From: JBGQOG01 sp052113705
GTDB taxonomy: Bacteria > Pseudomonadota > Alphaproteobacteria > Rhodobacterales > Rhodobacteraceae
DNA: 64,000 nucleotides
Assembly (NCBI RefSeq): GCF_052113705.1
Contig: NZ_JBGQOG010000013.1
Location: 1-64,000 of the forward strand
Direction: 5' to 3'
The notes under the pieces were generated by a model that searched no databases, was not told where the DNA came from, and was given only the letters and a program-made list of their open reading frames with translations. This document shows positions 52,908-61,132 of this stretch, one piece after another. The translations under genes and the position numbers were made by a program. The first letter of the stretch is position 1. Each line of letters begins with the position of its first letter.

Positions 52908-54725
52908 TCAGTCTTCCAGCGCTTCCAGCTCGTCGATCATGTCCGCGATCATCGACAGGCCCTTGTCCCAGAAGGCCGGGTCCGAGGCATCGAGGCCGAA
53001 GGGGGCAAGGAGTTCCTTGTGGTGTTTCGAGCCGCCGGCTTTCAGCATGTCGAAATACTTCTCTTCAAAGCCGGGCAGGCCGTCGGCATAGGCGGCATAG
53101 AGCGCATTCACCAGACCGTCGCCGAAGGCATAGGCATAGACGTAGAAGGGCGAGTGGACGAAATGCGGGATATAGGCCCAGAAGGTCTCATATCCCGGCA
53201 TGAATTCAAACACATCACCCAGGCTCTCGCCCTGCACCGACATCCAGAGGGTGTTGATGTCCTCGGGCGTCAGCTCGCCCTCCGCGCGGGCGGCGTGGAG
53301 CTTGCACTCAAAGTCGTAGAAGGCGATCTGCCGCACGACCGTGTTGATCATGTCCTCGACCTTGCCTGCGAGGAGCATTTTGCGCTCGGCCTTGCTCTCG
53401 GCGTTGTCGAGGAGGCGGCGGAAGGTCAGCATTTCGCCAAAGACGCTGGCGGTTTCGGCCAAGGTCAGCGGGGTGGAGGCGAGAAGTTCGCCCTGACCCG
53501 CCGCCAGCACCTGATGCACGCCATGCCCCAACTCATGCGCCAGCGTCATCACATCGCGCGGTTTGCCGAGGTAGTTCAGCATCACATAGGGATGCACGGT
53601 GGTGACGGTTGGATGCGCGAAGGCGCCGGGGGCTTTGCCCGGTTTCACGCCCGCATCGATCCAGCCTTTGTCGAAGAAGGGCTGTGCCAGTTCGGCCATC
53701 TCCGGCGCGAAAGCGGCATAGGCGCCGAGCACGGTCTCTTTCGCTGCGTCCCATTGGATCGGCGCGGGGTTTTCGGCGGGCAGCGGCGCGTTGCGGTCCC
53801 AGACCTGCAGTTTTTCCAGCCCCAGCCATTTCGCCTTCAGCCGGTAATAGCGGTGCGACAGCTTCGGATAGGCGGCGACCACCGCATTGCGCAAAGCCTC
53901 GACCACTTCCGGCTCGACATGGTTCGACAGGTGGCGGCCGTATTGCGGGCTGGGCATCTTGCGCCAGCGGTCCTCAACCTCTTTTTCCTTGGCCAGCGTA
54001 TTGTGCACACGGGCGAAGAGTTTGATGTTCTTGCCAAAGACCTCGGCCAAGGCATGGGCACCCGCCTCGCGTTTCGCGCGGTCATGGTCCGAGAGCAGGT
54101 TCAGCGTCGCTTCAAGGTTCAGCACCTCGCCCGCGACGATGAATTCAAGGCCCGCCATCGTCTCATCGAACAGGCGGTTCCAGGCGGCGGCGCCGACAAC
54201 CGATTGGTCGTGCAGGAATTTTTCCAGCTCATCCGAGAGCTGATGCGGCCGCATGGCGCGCATGCGGTCAAAGACCGGTTTGAACCGGGCGAGGGCCGCA
54301 TCGGCGAACAGAGCCTGATAGGCGGCATCCTCGATCCGGTTGAATTCCAGGCTGAAAAACACCAGCGGCGTGGTGAAATTGGTGATCCGGTCCTGCGCAT
54401 TGGCCATGAATTGCGCCCGCGCGGAATCGGTGGTGTTCTGGTAATAGCGCAGCCCGGCATAGGACATTACACGCCCGGCGGTGATGTCGATCGCCTCATA
54501 GCGGGCAATGCATTCGGCCAGGGCGGCGGCGTTCAGCTCCGCCAGCTTCCCCTCATAATCCCGGGCGAAATCGGCGCAGGCGGTTTCGAGCCAGGCCATG
54601 TCGCGGGCGAATTCGGGGGCATCGGGCGCGGTGTAAAGATCGCTCAGATCCCAATCGGGCAGGGCACCAAAGCTGCCACCGGCGGCATTTGCGTCAAAGA
54701 CGGGGCGGGGCAGGGTCAGGGTCAT
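52908..54725 (-). CDS. pepF: Oligoendopeptidase F, M3 family
   Basis: 605 residues from the ATG at 54725; an ATG at 54737 is a close alternative, but GAGGAA just before 54725 favours the former. The zinc motif HELGH lies at 397-401 within TLAHELGHGVHQV, with a downstream ETASVFGEM segment providing the third ligand glutamate. The N-terminal helical domain begins LPDWDLSDLYTAPD. A cytosolic peptidase for short oligopeptides. The dipeptidase gene follows downstream. Confidence 0.94.
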   Translation of the reverse strand: MTLTLPRPVFDANAAGGSFGALPDWDLSDLYTAPDAPEFARDMAWLETACADFARDYEGKLAELNAAALAECIARYEAIDITAGRVMSYAGLRYYQNTTDSARAQFMANAQDRITNFTTPLVFFSLEFNRIEDAAYQALFADAALARFKPVFDRMRAMRPHQLSDELEKFLHDQSVVGAAAWNRLFDETMAGLEFIVAGEVLNLEATLNLLSDHDRAKREAGAHALAEVFGKNIKLFARVHNTLAKEKEVEDRWRKMPSPQYGRHLSNHVEPEVVEALRNAVVAAYPKLSHRYYRLKAKWLGLEKLQVWDRNAPLPAENPAPIQWDAAKETVLGAYAAFAPEMAELAQPFFDKGWIDAGVKPGKAPGAFAHPTVTTVHPYVMLNYLGKPRDVMTLAHELGHGVHQVLAAGQGELLASTPLTLAETASVFGEMLTFRRLLDNAESKAERKMLLAGKVEDMINTVVRQIAFYDFECKLHAARAEGELTPEDINTLWMSVQGESLGDVFEFMPGYETFWAYIPHFVHSPFYVYAYAFGDGLVNALYAAYADGLPGFEEKYFDMLKAGGSKHHKELLAPFGLDASDPAFWDKGLSMIADMIDELEALED

Positions 54726-55143
54726 CGGCTTCCTCATGTCTTGGTTGCCCCAGAGATAAGACCCTTGCGGGCCGGGCTGCAAGGGCGGGGGGCGGAAAAG
54801 GCCGGATCCGAATGCCCGCTGGGGCGTTGGGCCCGGTGGAACAGGCGTCGGGCGCAGGCGGCAGGCGGCAGTCTGGCGGAAGTCTGGCTGCGGTCAGCGC
54901 GACAGCTGCCGGTGCGCCAGATGCGGGCGCTGAACCGGCGACGCAGGGGGCAATGGGGCCGCCGTTGAGGGGAAGACGACCGATGGTGGGGCATTTTGGC
55001 GGAAAATATGCCTAAATTTTGGGCAAATGCGCGCAATCGCGGCGTAAAACGAGAGGGTTGACGTCAGAACGCCGGGGCCCGCCTTTCCTTCCCCGGGACG
55101 CTGCCTAATGATTGGACATCAGCCGGAGGAATCAGCGCGAGCC
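54726..55143 (+). other. Upstream region of the Anbu operon
   Basis: 418 bases without a gene. The left half is GC-rich. From 54985 to 55055 it is AT-richer (gcattttggcggaaaatatg) and includes TTGACG at about 55056; a matching -10 is not clear. The AGCCGGAGGA element before the ATP-grasp start is 13 bases away, longer than usual. Confidence 0.4.
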
Positions 55144-56559
55144 ATGCCAGCCGAATTTTTCAATGAAATGTATCAGGGGGGCGCCGTTCGTGCCCCATAC
55201 GCGCAACTGGAAGACTGGATGCGGGCGATGCCTGCGGAATTCCGTCAGATGAAACAGGCCGAGGCCGAAGCCCTGTTCAGGCGCATCGGCATCACCTTCG
55301 CGGTCTATGGCGAGGGCGGCGATCCGGATCGGCTGATCCCGTTTGACATGTTCCCCCGGGTCTTTACGCAGCATGAATGGCGCAAGCTGGAAAAGGGCAT
55401 CCGGCAACGGGCCCGGGCGCTGAACGCCTTTCTGCTTGACGTTTATGGCCGCGGCGAGATTGTACGGGCGGGGCGGATCCCGGCGCGTCTCGTCTATCAG
55501 AACGAGGCCTATGAGGCCGCCGTGGTGGGCTTTGCCCCGCCGCGCGGGGTCTACAGCCACATCGTCGGCATCGACCTTGTGCGCACCGGCCCCGATGAAT
55601 TCTATGTGCTGGAAGACAACTGCCGCACCCCCTCGGGCGTCAGCTATATGCTGGAAAACCGCGAGATCATGATGCGGATGTTCCCGGCGCTCTTTCAGCA
55701 AAACCGGATCGAGCCGGTGGATGGCTACCCGGACGCGCTCCGCCGCACCTTGGCCAGCGTGGCACCGGCGAAATGCGACAGCGACCCGACGATTGCCATT
55801 CTGACGCCGGGCCATTTCAACTCGGCCTATTACGAGCACAGCTTTCTCGCCGATCTGATGGGGGTCGAGCTGGTCGAAGGCGCCGACCTTTATGTCGAGG
55901 GCGGCTTTGTCTGGATGCGCACAACGGAAGGCCCGAAGAAACTCGATGTGATCTACCGCCGGATCGATGACGCCTATCTGGACCCGCTGTGCTTCCGCCC
56001 GGATTCGATGCTGGGCGTGCCGGGGCTGATGGATGTCTACCGCTCGGGCGGGGTGACCATCGCCTCGGCGCCGGGGGCAGGGGTGGCCGATGACAAGGCG
56101 ATCTACACCTATGTGCCGGAAATGATCCGCTTCTACCTTGGGGAAGAGCCGATCCTGAACAATGTGCCCACCTGGCAATGCGCGAAAGCGGATGAGCTGA
56201 AATATGTGCTCGAACATCTGGGCGAATTGGTGGTGAAAGAGGTGCATGGCTCGGGCGGCTACGGCATGCTCGTCGGTCCCGCTTCGACCAAGGAACAGAT
56301 CGAGGCGTTCCGGGCGCGGGTGATCGAGAATCCCTCGAACTATATCGCGCAGCCGACGCTGGCGCTTTCCACAACGCCGACATTCGTCGAAAGCGGGATT
56401 GCGCCGCGCCACGTTGACCTGCGACCCTATTGCCTTGTGGGCGACCGGATCGAGCTGGTGCCGGGCGGTCTGACCCGCGTGGCGCTGACCGAGGGCAGTC
56501 TGGTGGTGAACTCGTCGCAAGGTGGCGGCGTCAAAGATACCTGGGTACTGGCGGAGTAA
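55144..56559 (+). CDS. Circularly permuted ATP-grasp type 2 protein
   Basis: 471 residues from MPAEFFNEMYQGG. Family landmarks (pfam14403): YEAAVVGFAPPRGVYSHIVG, FYVLEDNCRTPSGVSYMLEN near 170, LTPGHFNSAYYEHSFLADLM near 230 and the C-terminal HGSGGYGMLVGP near 380, with conserved Glu, Asn and basic residues of a permuted ATP-grasp fold. Such enzymes form peptide-like or amide bonds with ATP. It is the first gene of a four-gene operon with alpha-E, transglutaminase and Anbu. The actual substrate is not known. Confidence 0.92.
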   Translation: MPAEFFNEMYQGGAVRAPYAQLEDWMRAMPAEFRQMKQAEAEALFRRIGITFAVYGEGGDPDRLIPFDMFPRVFTQHEWRKLEKGIRQRARALNAFLLDVYGRGEIVRAGRIPARLVYQNEAYEAAVVGFAPPRGVYSHIVGIDLVRTGPDEFYVLEDNCRTPSGVSYMLENREIMMRMFPALFQQNRIEPVDGYPDALRRTLASVAPAKCDSDPTIAILTPGHFNSAYYEHSFLADLMGVELVEGADLYVEGGFVWMRTTEGPKKLDVIYRRIDDAYLDPLCFRPDSMLGVPGLMDVYRSGGVTIASAPGAGVADDKAIYTYVPEMIRFYLGEEPILNNVPTWQCAKADELKYVLEHLGELVVKEVHGSGGYGMLVGPASTKEQIEAFRARVIENPSNYIAQPTLALSTTPTFVESGIAPRHVDLRPYCLVGDRIELVPGGLTRVALTEGSLVVNSSQGGGVKDTWVLAE

Positions 56560-56565
56560 AACATC

Positions 56566-57519
56566 ATGCTAAGCCGGACGGCGGAAAATCTCTTTTGGAT
56601 CGGGCGCTATATGGAGCGCGCCGAGACCATGGCGCGGCTTTTGGAAGTGGGCGCCCGCATCGCGCTGATGCCCTCGGCGGGGCATGGCTACCGCAATGAA
56701 TGGGACAGCCTGTTGCAGGCCTCGGGCACGGCCGATGGCTTTGCGGCCAAATATGGCGACCCGGTGCAGCGCAACATCGAAAGCTATCTGTTCTTTGACC
56801 GCGACAACCCCTCCTCGGTGGCCTCCTGCCTCGACAAGGCGCGGGAGAATGCGCGCATCGTGCGGACCGCGCTGACCACACAGGTGTGGGACGCGCTCAA
56901 CACCGCCTTTCAGGAGATGCGGCAGCTGGAGCGCAAGGCGCGCTCGGAACTCGAGCTGACGCATCTGACCGAATGGACGATGCGGCATGCCGCGATGATG
57001 CGCGGCTCGATCGACGCCACGCTTTTGCGCAACGATGGCTATGATTTCCTTGGCCTCGGCTATGCGCTGGAGCGGGCCGACAACACCGCGCGGCTGATGG
57101 ATGTGAAATATTACGTCCTGTTGCCCCGGGTGGATTTCGTCGGCTCCGGCCTCGACAATTACCAATGGCAGACGCTGTTGCGCGCGCTTTCGGCGCACCG
57201 GGCCTTTCACTGGGCCTATGGCGGCGACATCACCGCCCGCAAGATCGCCGATTTCCTGATCCTGAACCCGCAATGCCCGCGCTCGATCGTGACGGCGACG
57301 GGGCAGGCGCTGGAGCATCTGGAGCGGCTGGCGCGCGGTTATGGCACCAGCACCGATGCGCAGGTGCAGGCCCGTGTGTTGCGCGCGAAACTGGCCGATA
57401 CATCGGTGGAGGACATCTTTGACGAGGGGCTGCACGAGTTCCTCTCGCGTTTCGTGCGCGAAGTGGGCACGCTGACCAGCACCATCCAGGATGCCTATCT
57501 GAGCGGGGGAGCCAGATGA
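56566..57519 (+). CDS. Alpha-E domain protein
   Basis: 317 residues, almost entirely helical (ENLFWIGRYMERAETMARLL near the N-terminus; GYDFLGLGYALERADNTARL near 160), the layout of the alpha-E family (DUF403), an all-alpha domain with conserved glutamates and arginines found with permuted ATP-grasp and transglutaminase proteins. It lies 6 bases after the ATP-grasp gene and its stop overlaps the transglutaminase start (ATGA). A partner role to the ATP-grasp enzyme is inferred from context. Confidence 0.92.
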   Translation: MLSRTAENLFWIGRYMERAETMARLLEVGARIALMPSAGHGYRNEWDSLLQASGTADGFAAKYGDPVQRNIESYLFFDRDNPSSVASCLDKARENARIVRTALTTQVWDALNTAFQEMRQLERKARSELELTHLTEWTMRHAAMMRGSIDATLLRNDGYDFLGLGYALERADNTARLMDVKYYVLLPRVDFVGSGLDNYQWQTLLRALSAHRAFHWAYGGDITARKIADFLILNPQCPRSIVTATGQALEHLERLARGYGTSTDAQVQARVLRAKLADTSVEDIFDEGLHEFLSRFVREVGTLTSTIQDAYLSGGAR

Positions 57520-58328
57520 TACTGACGGTCAATCACGTCACCACCTACCGGTATGAAGAGCCGGTGCGCGGTGCGATGCAGAGCCTGCGGCTGTTTCCGG
57601 CCAGTTTTGAGGGCCAGAAGGTGCTGGATTGGGAGGTGGACGTGCCGGGCGGTGTGCGCGGCGGTACCTTCCGTGACGGCGCGGGCGACAAGGTTGAGGG
57701 ATGGTCGGTGCGCGGGCCGCTGGAGGCCGTCTCGGTGACCGTGCGCGGCACGGTGGAAACCGCCGATACCGCAGGCGTTCTGCGCGGCCTGCGCGAGGTG
57801 ATCTGCCCCGAGGCCTATCTGCGCGGCACCAAGGTGACCGAGGCGGATCTGGCGCTGACCGAGCTGGCGCGCGGCATTGCCGCCGAAACGCAGGAACCGC
57901 TGGACCGGGCGCATCGTCTGGCCGATGCGGTGGCGGGGGCCATCGAATATGTCTCGGGCAGCACGCAGTCGCACACCAGTGCCGCCGAGGCGCTGGCGCA
58001 GGGCAAGGGGGTCTGTCAGGACCATGCCCACGCGCTGATCGCCTGTGCCCTCGTGCTCGAGATGCCCGCCCGCTATGTCTCGGGCTATCTTTACGCCAAC
58101 AAGGACGGCCAGGCCGAAGAGGCGGCGCATGCCTGGGCCGAGATCCATGTGCCGGGGCTGGGCTGGGTCGGCTTTGACGCCGCCAATGCCTGCTGCCCGG
58201 ATGAACGCTATATCCGCCTGGGGTCTGGCTTTGATGCCCGTCTGGCGGCACCCATTCGCGGCGTGGCGCGCGGGGGCGGGGCCGAAGAGATGGAAGTCGC
58301 CGTTGCAGTTGTTGCGTCGCAGCAATAA
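57516..58328 (+). CDS. Transglutaminase-like cysteine protease
   Basis: 270 residues with an N-terminal beta domain (LTVNHVTTYRYEEPVRGAMQ) and a C-terminal papain-like transglutaminase core. The triad is intact: Cys167 in GKGVCQDHAHA, His205 in AAHAWAEIHV and Asp221 in GFDAANACC. Bacterial members mostly hydrolyse peptide or isopeptide bonds rather than cross-link. It overlaps the alpha-E gene by four bases and is followed after 33 bases by Anbu. Confidence 0.92.
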   Translation: MILTVNHVTTYRYEEPVRGAMQSLRLFPASFEGQKVLDWEVDVPGGVRGGTFRDGAGDKVEGWSVRGPLEAVSVTVRGTVETADTAGVLRGLREVICPEAYLRGTKVTEADLALTELARGIAAETQEPLDRAHRLADAVAGAIEYVSGSTQSHTSAAEALAQGKGVCQDHAHALIACALVLEMPARYVSGYLYANKDGQAEEAAHAWAEIHVPGLGWVGFDAANACCPDERYIRLGSGFDARLAAPIRGVARGGGAEEMEVAVAVVASQQ

Positions 58329-58361
58329 GGTGCGGCGATTGCGCCGAGCGGAGTTCCGGAA

Positions 58362-59087
58362 ATGACCTATTGCGTGGGATTGCTGTTGAACGACGGGATC
58401 GTTCTGCTGTCCGACAGCCGGACCAACGCCGGGTTGGACAATATTGCGACCTACCGCAAGATGTTCATCTTTGAGGATGCGGGCGAGCGGGTGATCACCG
58501 TGCTGACCGCCGGATCGCTCTCGGTCACGCAAACCACCATCGCGCGGCTGCGCGAGGCGATTGACGATCCGAACGCCAGCGCCGATAGCTCGATCATGCT
58601 GGCGCCGACCATGCTCAAAGTGGCGGAATTGATTGGCAATACCTTGGCCGGTGTCCGCTCGGACATTGATTGCAAGATGAATGCCGCCAAGGTCTCGACC
58701 TCGGCCTCGATGATCGTGGCGGGGCAGCGCGCGGGTGGCGCCATGCGGATGTTCCTCATCTATCCGGAGGGGAATTTCATCGAGGCCACCGAGGACACCC
58801 CCTTCCTGCAGATCGGCGAGCATAAATATGGCAAGCCGATTCTCGACCGGGTGGTGCGACCGGAAACCAGCCTGGCAGATGCGCAAAAGGCGGTGCTTTT
58901 GTCGATGGATTCGACCCTGCGCTCCAACCTCTCGGTGGGCATGCCGCTCGACCTCGCGGTGATCGAGCGCGACGATTGCAAGGTGACCATGCGGCGGCGG
59001 ATCGAGGCGGGCGATCCGGATTTCGCCCGGATGAGCGAAGGCTGGTCCAAGGCGCTCCGCGACGGGTTCACGCAGATCAAACTCTGA
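58362..59087 (+). CDS. Proteasome-like peptidase Anbu (HslV paralogue)
   Basis: 241 residues. After removal of Met the protein begins TYCVGLLLNDGIVLLSDSRT, giving the N-terminal Thr1 nucleophile typical of proteasome beta-type proteases, with Asp17 and Lys32 in positions matching the Asp17/Lys33 of HslV and 20S subunits. Anbu differs from HslV by its longer insertions (~240 against ~180 residues) and by its operon partners, here alpha-E, ATP-grasp and transglutaminase. Published work describes self-compartmentalising assemblies. Ribosome site GGAG eight bases before the ATG. Confidence 0.92.
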   Translation: MTYCVGLLLNDGIVLLSDSRTNAGLDNIATYRKMFIFEDAGERVITVLTAGSLSVTQTTIARLREAIDDPNASADSSIMLAPTMLKVAELIGNTLAGVRSDIDCKMNAAKVSTSASMIVAGQRAGGAMRMFLIYPEGNFIEATEDTPFLQIGEHKYGKPILDRVVRPETSLADAQKAVLLSMDSTLRSNLSVGMPLDLAVIERDDCKVTMRRRIEAGDPDFARMSEGWSKALRDGFTQIKL

Positions 59088-59176
59088 CCGCCGGGCGCCG
59101 GAGGCCTGTTGGTGCCGCCGCCGGACCGTCTGTGCGCGGGCCTCGCGCGCAGGAATTGGCCTCGGCTGCGGTTCGA

Positions 59177-60196
59177 TTATACCGCGCTGGGCGCTTCCGG
59201 CACCATCGGCGCGGTCGGGTCATCATCTTCGTGCCGCGCGCCATAGAGCAAGGCCGCCGCATCGTAATAGCTGGCGCGGCGCGCCGGCGTTTCCATCATC
59301 ACCTCGTGCTCGCCGCCCTCGATCAGCATCAGATGGCCATTGGTCCAGCGGCCCATCAATGCGCGCACCGGGGCAGGGTCGATGATCCGTTCATCGGTGC
59401 CGATGCTGGCAAAGGCGGGCAGGTCGGGGGCGGGCAGCGCGGCCAAGGCGGCGCATTCGCGCAGACCCGCGCGCAGCCAGCCAAAGGTCGGTCCCGCCAG
59501 CGTCAGCGCCGGAACCTCATGCAATTGCCGCACCATAAAGTCCCACATTTCCGGGTCTTTGGTCAGCATATTGTCGGCATAAGGCACTTTCAGCACATAG
59601 GTCACGGGACCGGTGCCGGGGGCATAGGTCCGCCCAAAACCCAGACCGCAGAGCAGGTTGGCAAGGGCGGGCGCGATGGCGGCTACCGGGGGCGGCAGCA
59701 AAATGCCCCACATCGGCGCCGAGAAGACCGCCGCGGCAACCGGCAGGCCATTGTGCAGCGCGCGCAGGCCGATGGTGCCGCCCATCGAATGCGCCATCAG
59801 GTAATAGGGTTCGGGCAGACCCTGCGCCCGGGCCGCAGCCACCACCGCGCGGACATCGCGCTGATAGGCGTCAAAATGGCCGATATGGCCTTTGAGCGGG
59901 TCCGCAATCACCCGGTCGGCCAGCCCTTGGCCGCGCCAGTCCACCGTCAGCATCGCATAGCCCCGCGCGGCAAGATCCGCCGCGGCAGGGCCGTATTTCT
60001 CAATATATTCCGTGCGCCCGGGAAACAGCAGCACCGTGCCGCGCGCGGGGCCCTGCGCGGCGGCAGGCCCCGGCCAGATGGCGATGCGGATCCGCACCCC
60101 ATCCTCGGCCCGCAGCCAATAGGCGCGCCCCCCCGCCGGTGCCGAGGCCACGGCCTCATGCAGCGGGGCGGCTTCCATCCCGGGCAACAGGGACAT
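59177..60196 (-). CDS. Alpha/beta hydrolase (lysophospholipase-like)
   Basis: 339 residues. It contains GTVLLFPGRTEYIEKYGPAA and TVDWRGQGLADR near 75, the nucleophile elbow YLMAHSMGGTIGLR near 135 and the terminal acid/His parts (FASIGTDERIIDPAPVRALM and IEGGEHEVMMETP). This layout matches monoglyceride-lipase/lysophospholipase-type hydrolases (PldB-like). No signal peptide. Its start overlaps the stop of the SCP2 gene by one base, so the pair is coupled; a lipid-related role fits both but is unproven. Confidence 0.87.
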   Translation of the reverse strand: MSLLPGMEAAPLHEAVASAPAGGRAYWLRAEDGVRIRIAIWPGPAAAQGPARGTVLLFPGRTEYIEKYGPAAADLAARGYAMLTVDWRGQGLADRVIADPLKGHIGHFDAYQRDVRAVVAAARAQGLPEPYYLMAHSMGGTIGLRALHNGLPVAAAVFSAPMWGILLPPPVAAIAPALANLLCGLGFGRTYAPGTGPVTYVLKVPYADNMLTKDPEMWDFMVRQLHEVPALTLAGPTFGWLRAGLRECAALAALPAPDLPAFASIGTDERIIDPAPVRALMGRWTNGHLMLIEGGEHEVMMETPARRASYYDAAALLYGARHEDDDPTAPMVPEAPSAV

Positions 60197-60483
60197 CAGC
60201 TGAGCGCCGAACCGAGCTGCATCGCCAGACCCATCGCGCCGTCGATCTTCAGCTTGCCGGTCATGAAGGCCATCGTCGGGTTCACATCGCCCTCAAGGAT
60301 GCCCTTGAAGGTTTCCGGGCTCGCGGTCAGCGTCACATCCGCCTCATCATCGCCCAGACGCACGCCGTCCGGGTCCGCAATGATCGACCCTTCGCCCTCG
60401 AGGACGAATTTCGCCACCGAGCTGAACCCGTTGGGCAGTTTCGCACTCAGCGCGGCCAGTGCCACGTTCAGGACTTCGCTCAT
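60196..60483 (-). CDS. SCP2 sterol-binding domain protein
   Basis: 95-residue single SCP2 domain: KLPNGFSSVAKFVLEGEGSI, then DADVTLTASPETFKGILEGD and LKIDGAMGLAMQLGSALS near the end. SCP2-fold proteins bind lipids in a hydrophobic tunnel. It leads the pair with the alpha/beta hydrolase, and both may act on lipids. It is divergent from the TPR gene with 64 bases between. Confidence 0.9.
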   Translation of the reverse strand: MSEVLNVALAALSAKLPNGFSSVAKFVLEGEGSIIADPDGVRLGDDEADVTLTASPETFKGILEGDVNPTMAFMTGKLKIDGAMGLAMQLGSALS

Positions 60484-60547
60484 AATCTTCCTCCGAAAGT
60501 GATCGCCGAAGTCTCGCTTTCTCCGACGTTTGCGTTACAACATCGTT

Positions 60548-61120
60548 ATGGGCAGCACTTTGGCAATTCACAAACGTATCGTTGCGGCACTTTTCGCCGC
60601 GAGCCTGCTCATGCACGGGGCCGAGGCACAGCAAGTGCCGCAAGATCCGGCGCTGGACGGGCTGTTTTCCGAACTGGCGGACCCCTCGAACGAGGCCTGG
60701 GGCCGCGCCGCTGCCGATATCCAGCGGATCTGGTCGCGCTCGGGCTCTGCGTCGATGGATCTTTTGCTCAAGCGCGGGGAGCAGGCGCTGGACGCGGGCG
60801 ATCTGACGCAGGCCATCGCGCATCTGACCGCGCTGACCGATCATGACCCGGATTTCGCCGAAGGCTGGAATGCCCGCGCCACCGCCTATTACATGCGCGG
60901 CGATTACGGGCAGGCTTTGGCCGATATTGCCAAAACCCTCGCGTTGCAGCCGCGCCATTGGGGGGCGCTCGCGGGGCTGGGGGCGATTCTCGATGATATG
61001 GGCGAGACGAAAAAGGCGCTGGCCGCCTATCAGGCCTCGCTGGCCTTGAACCCGCATCAGGACGATGTCACGGATGCGGTCGCGCGGCTGGAAGGCCTGC
61101 AGTCGGGGACCAGCCTTTAA
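60548..61120 (+). CDS. Exported tetratricopeptide-repeat protein
   Basis: 190 residues from the ATG at 60548 (a TTG six codons earlier is an alternative). A signal peptide (RIVAALFAASLLMHGAEAQQ) is followed by about three TPR motifs from ~65 (LLKRGEQALDAGDLTQAIAH, WNARATAYYMRGDYGQALAD and GAILDDMGETKKALAAYQAS), a periplasmic protein-interaction scaffold. It is followed by the helicase gene after 12 bases. Partner unknown. Confidence 0.88.
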   Translation: MGSTLAIHKRIVAALFAASLLMHGAEAQQVPQDPALDGLFSELADPSNEAWGRAAADIQRIWSRSGSASMDLLLKRGEQALDAGDLTQAIAHLTALTDHDPDFAEGWNARATAYYMRGDYGQALADIAKTLALQPRHWGALAGLGAILDDMGETKKALAAYQASLALNPHQDDVTDAVARLEGLQSGTSL

Positions 61121-61132
61121 GGATTCAGAACG

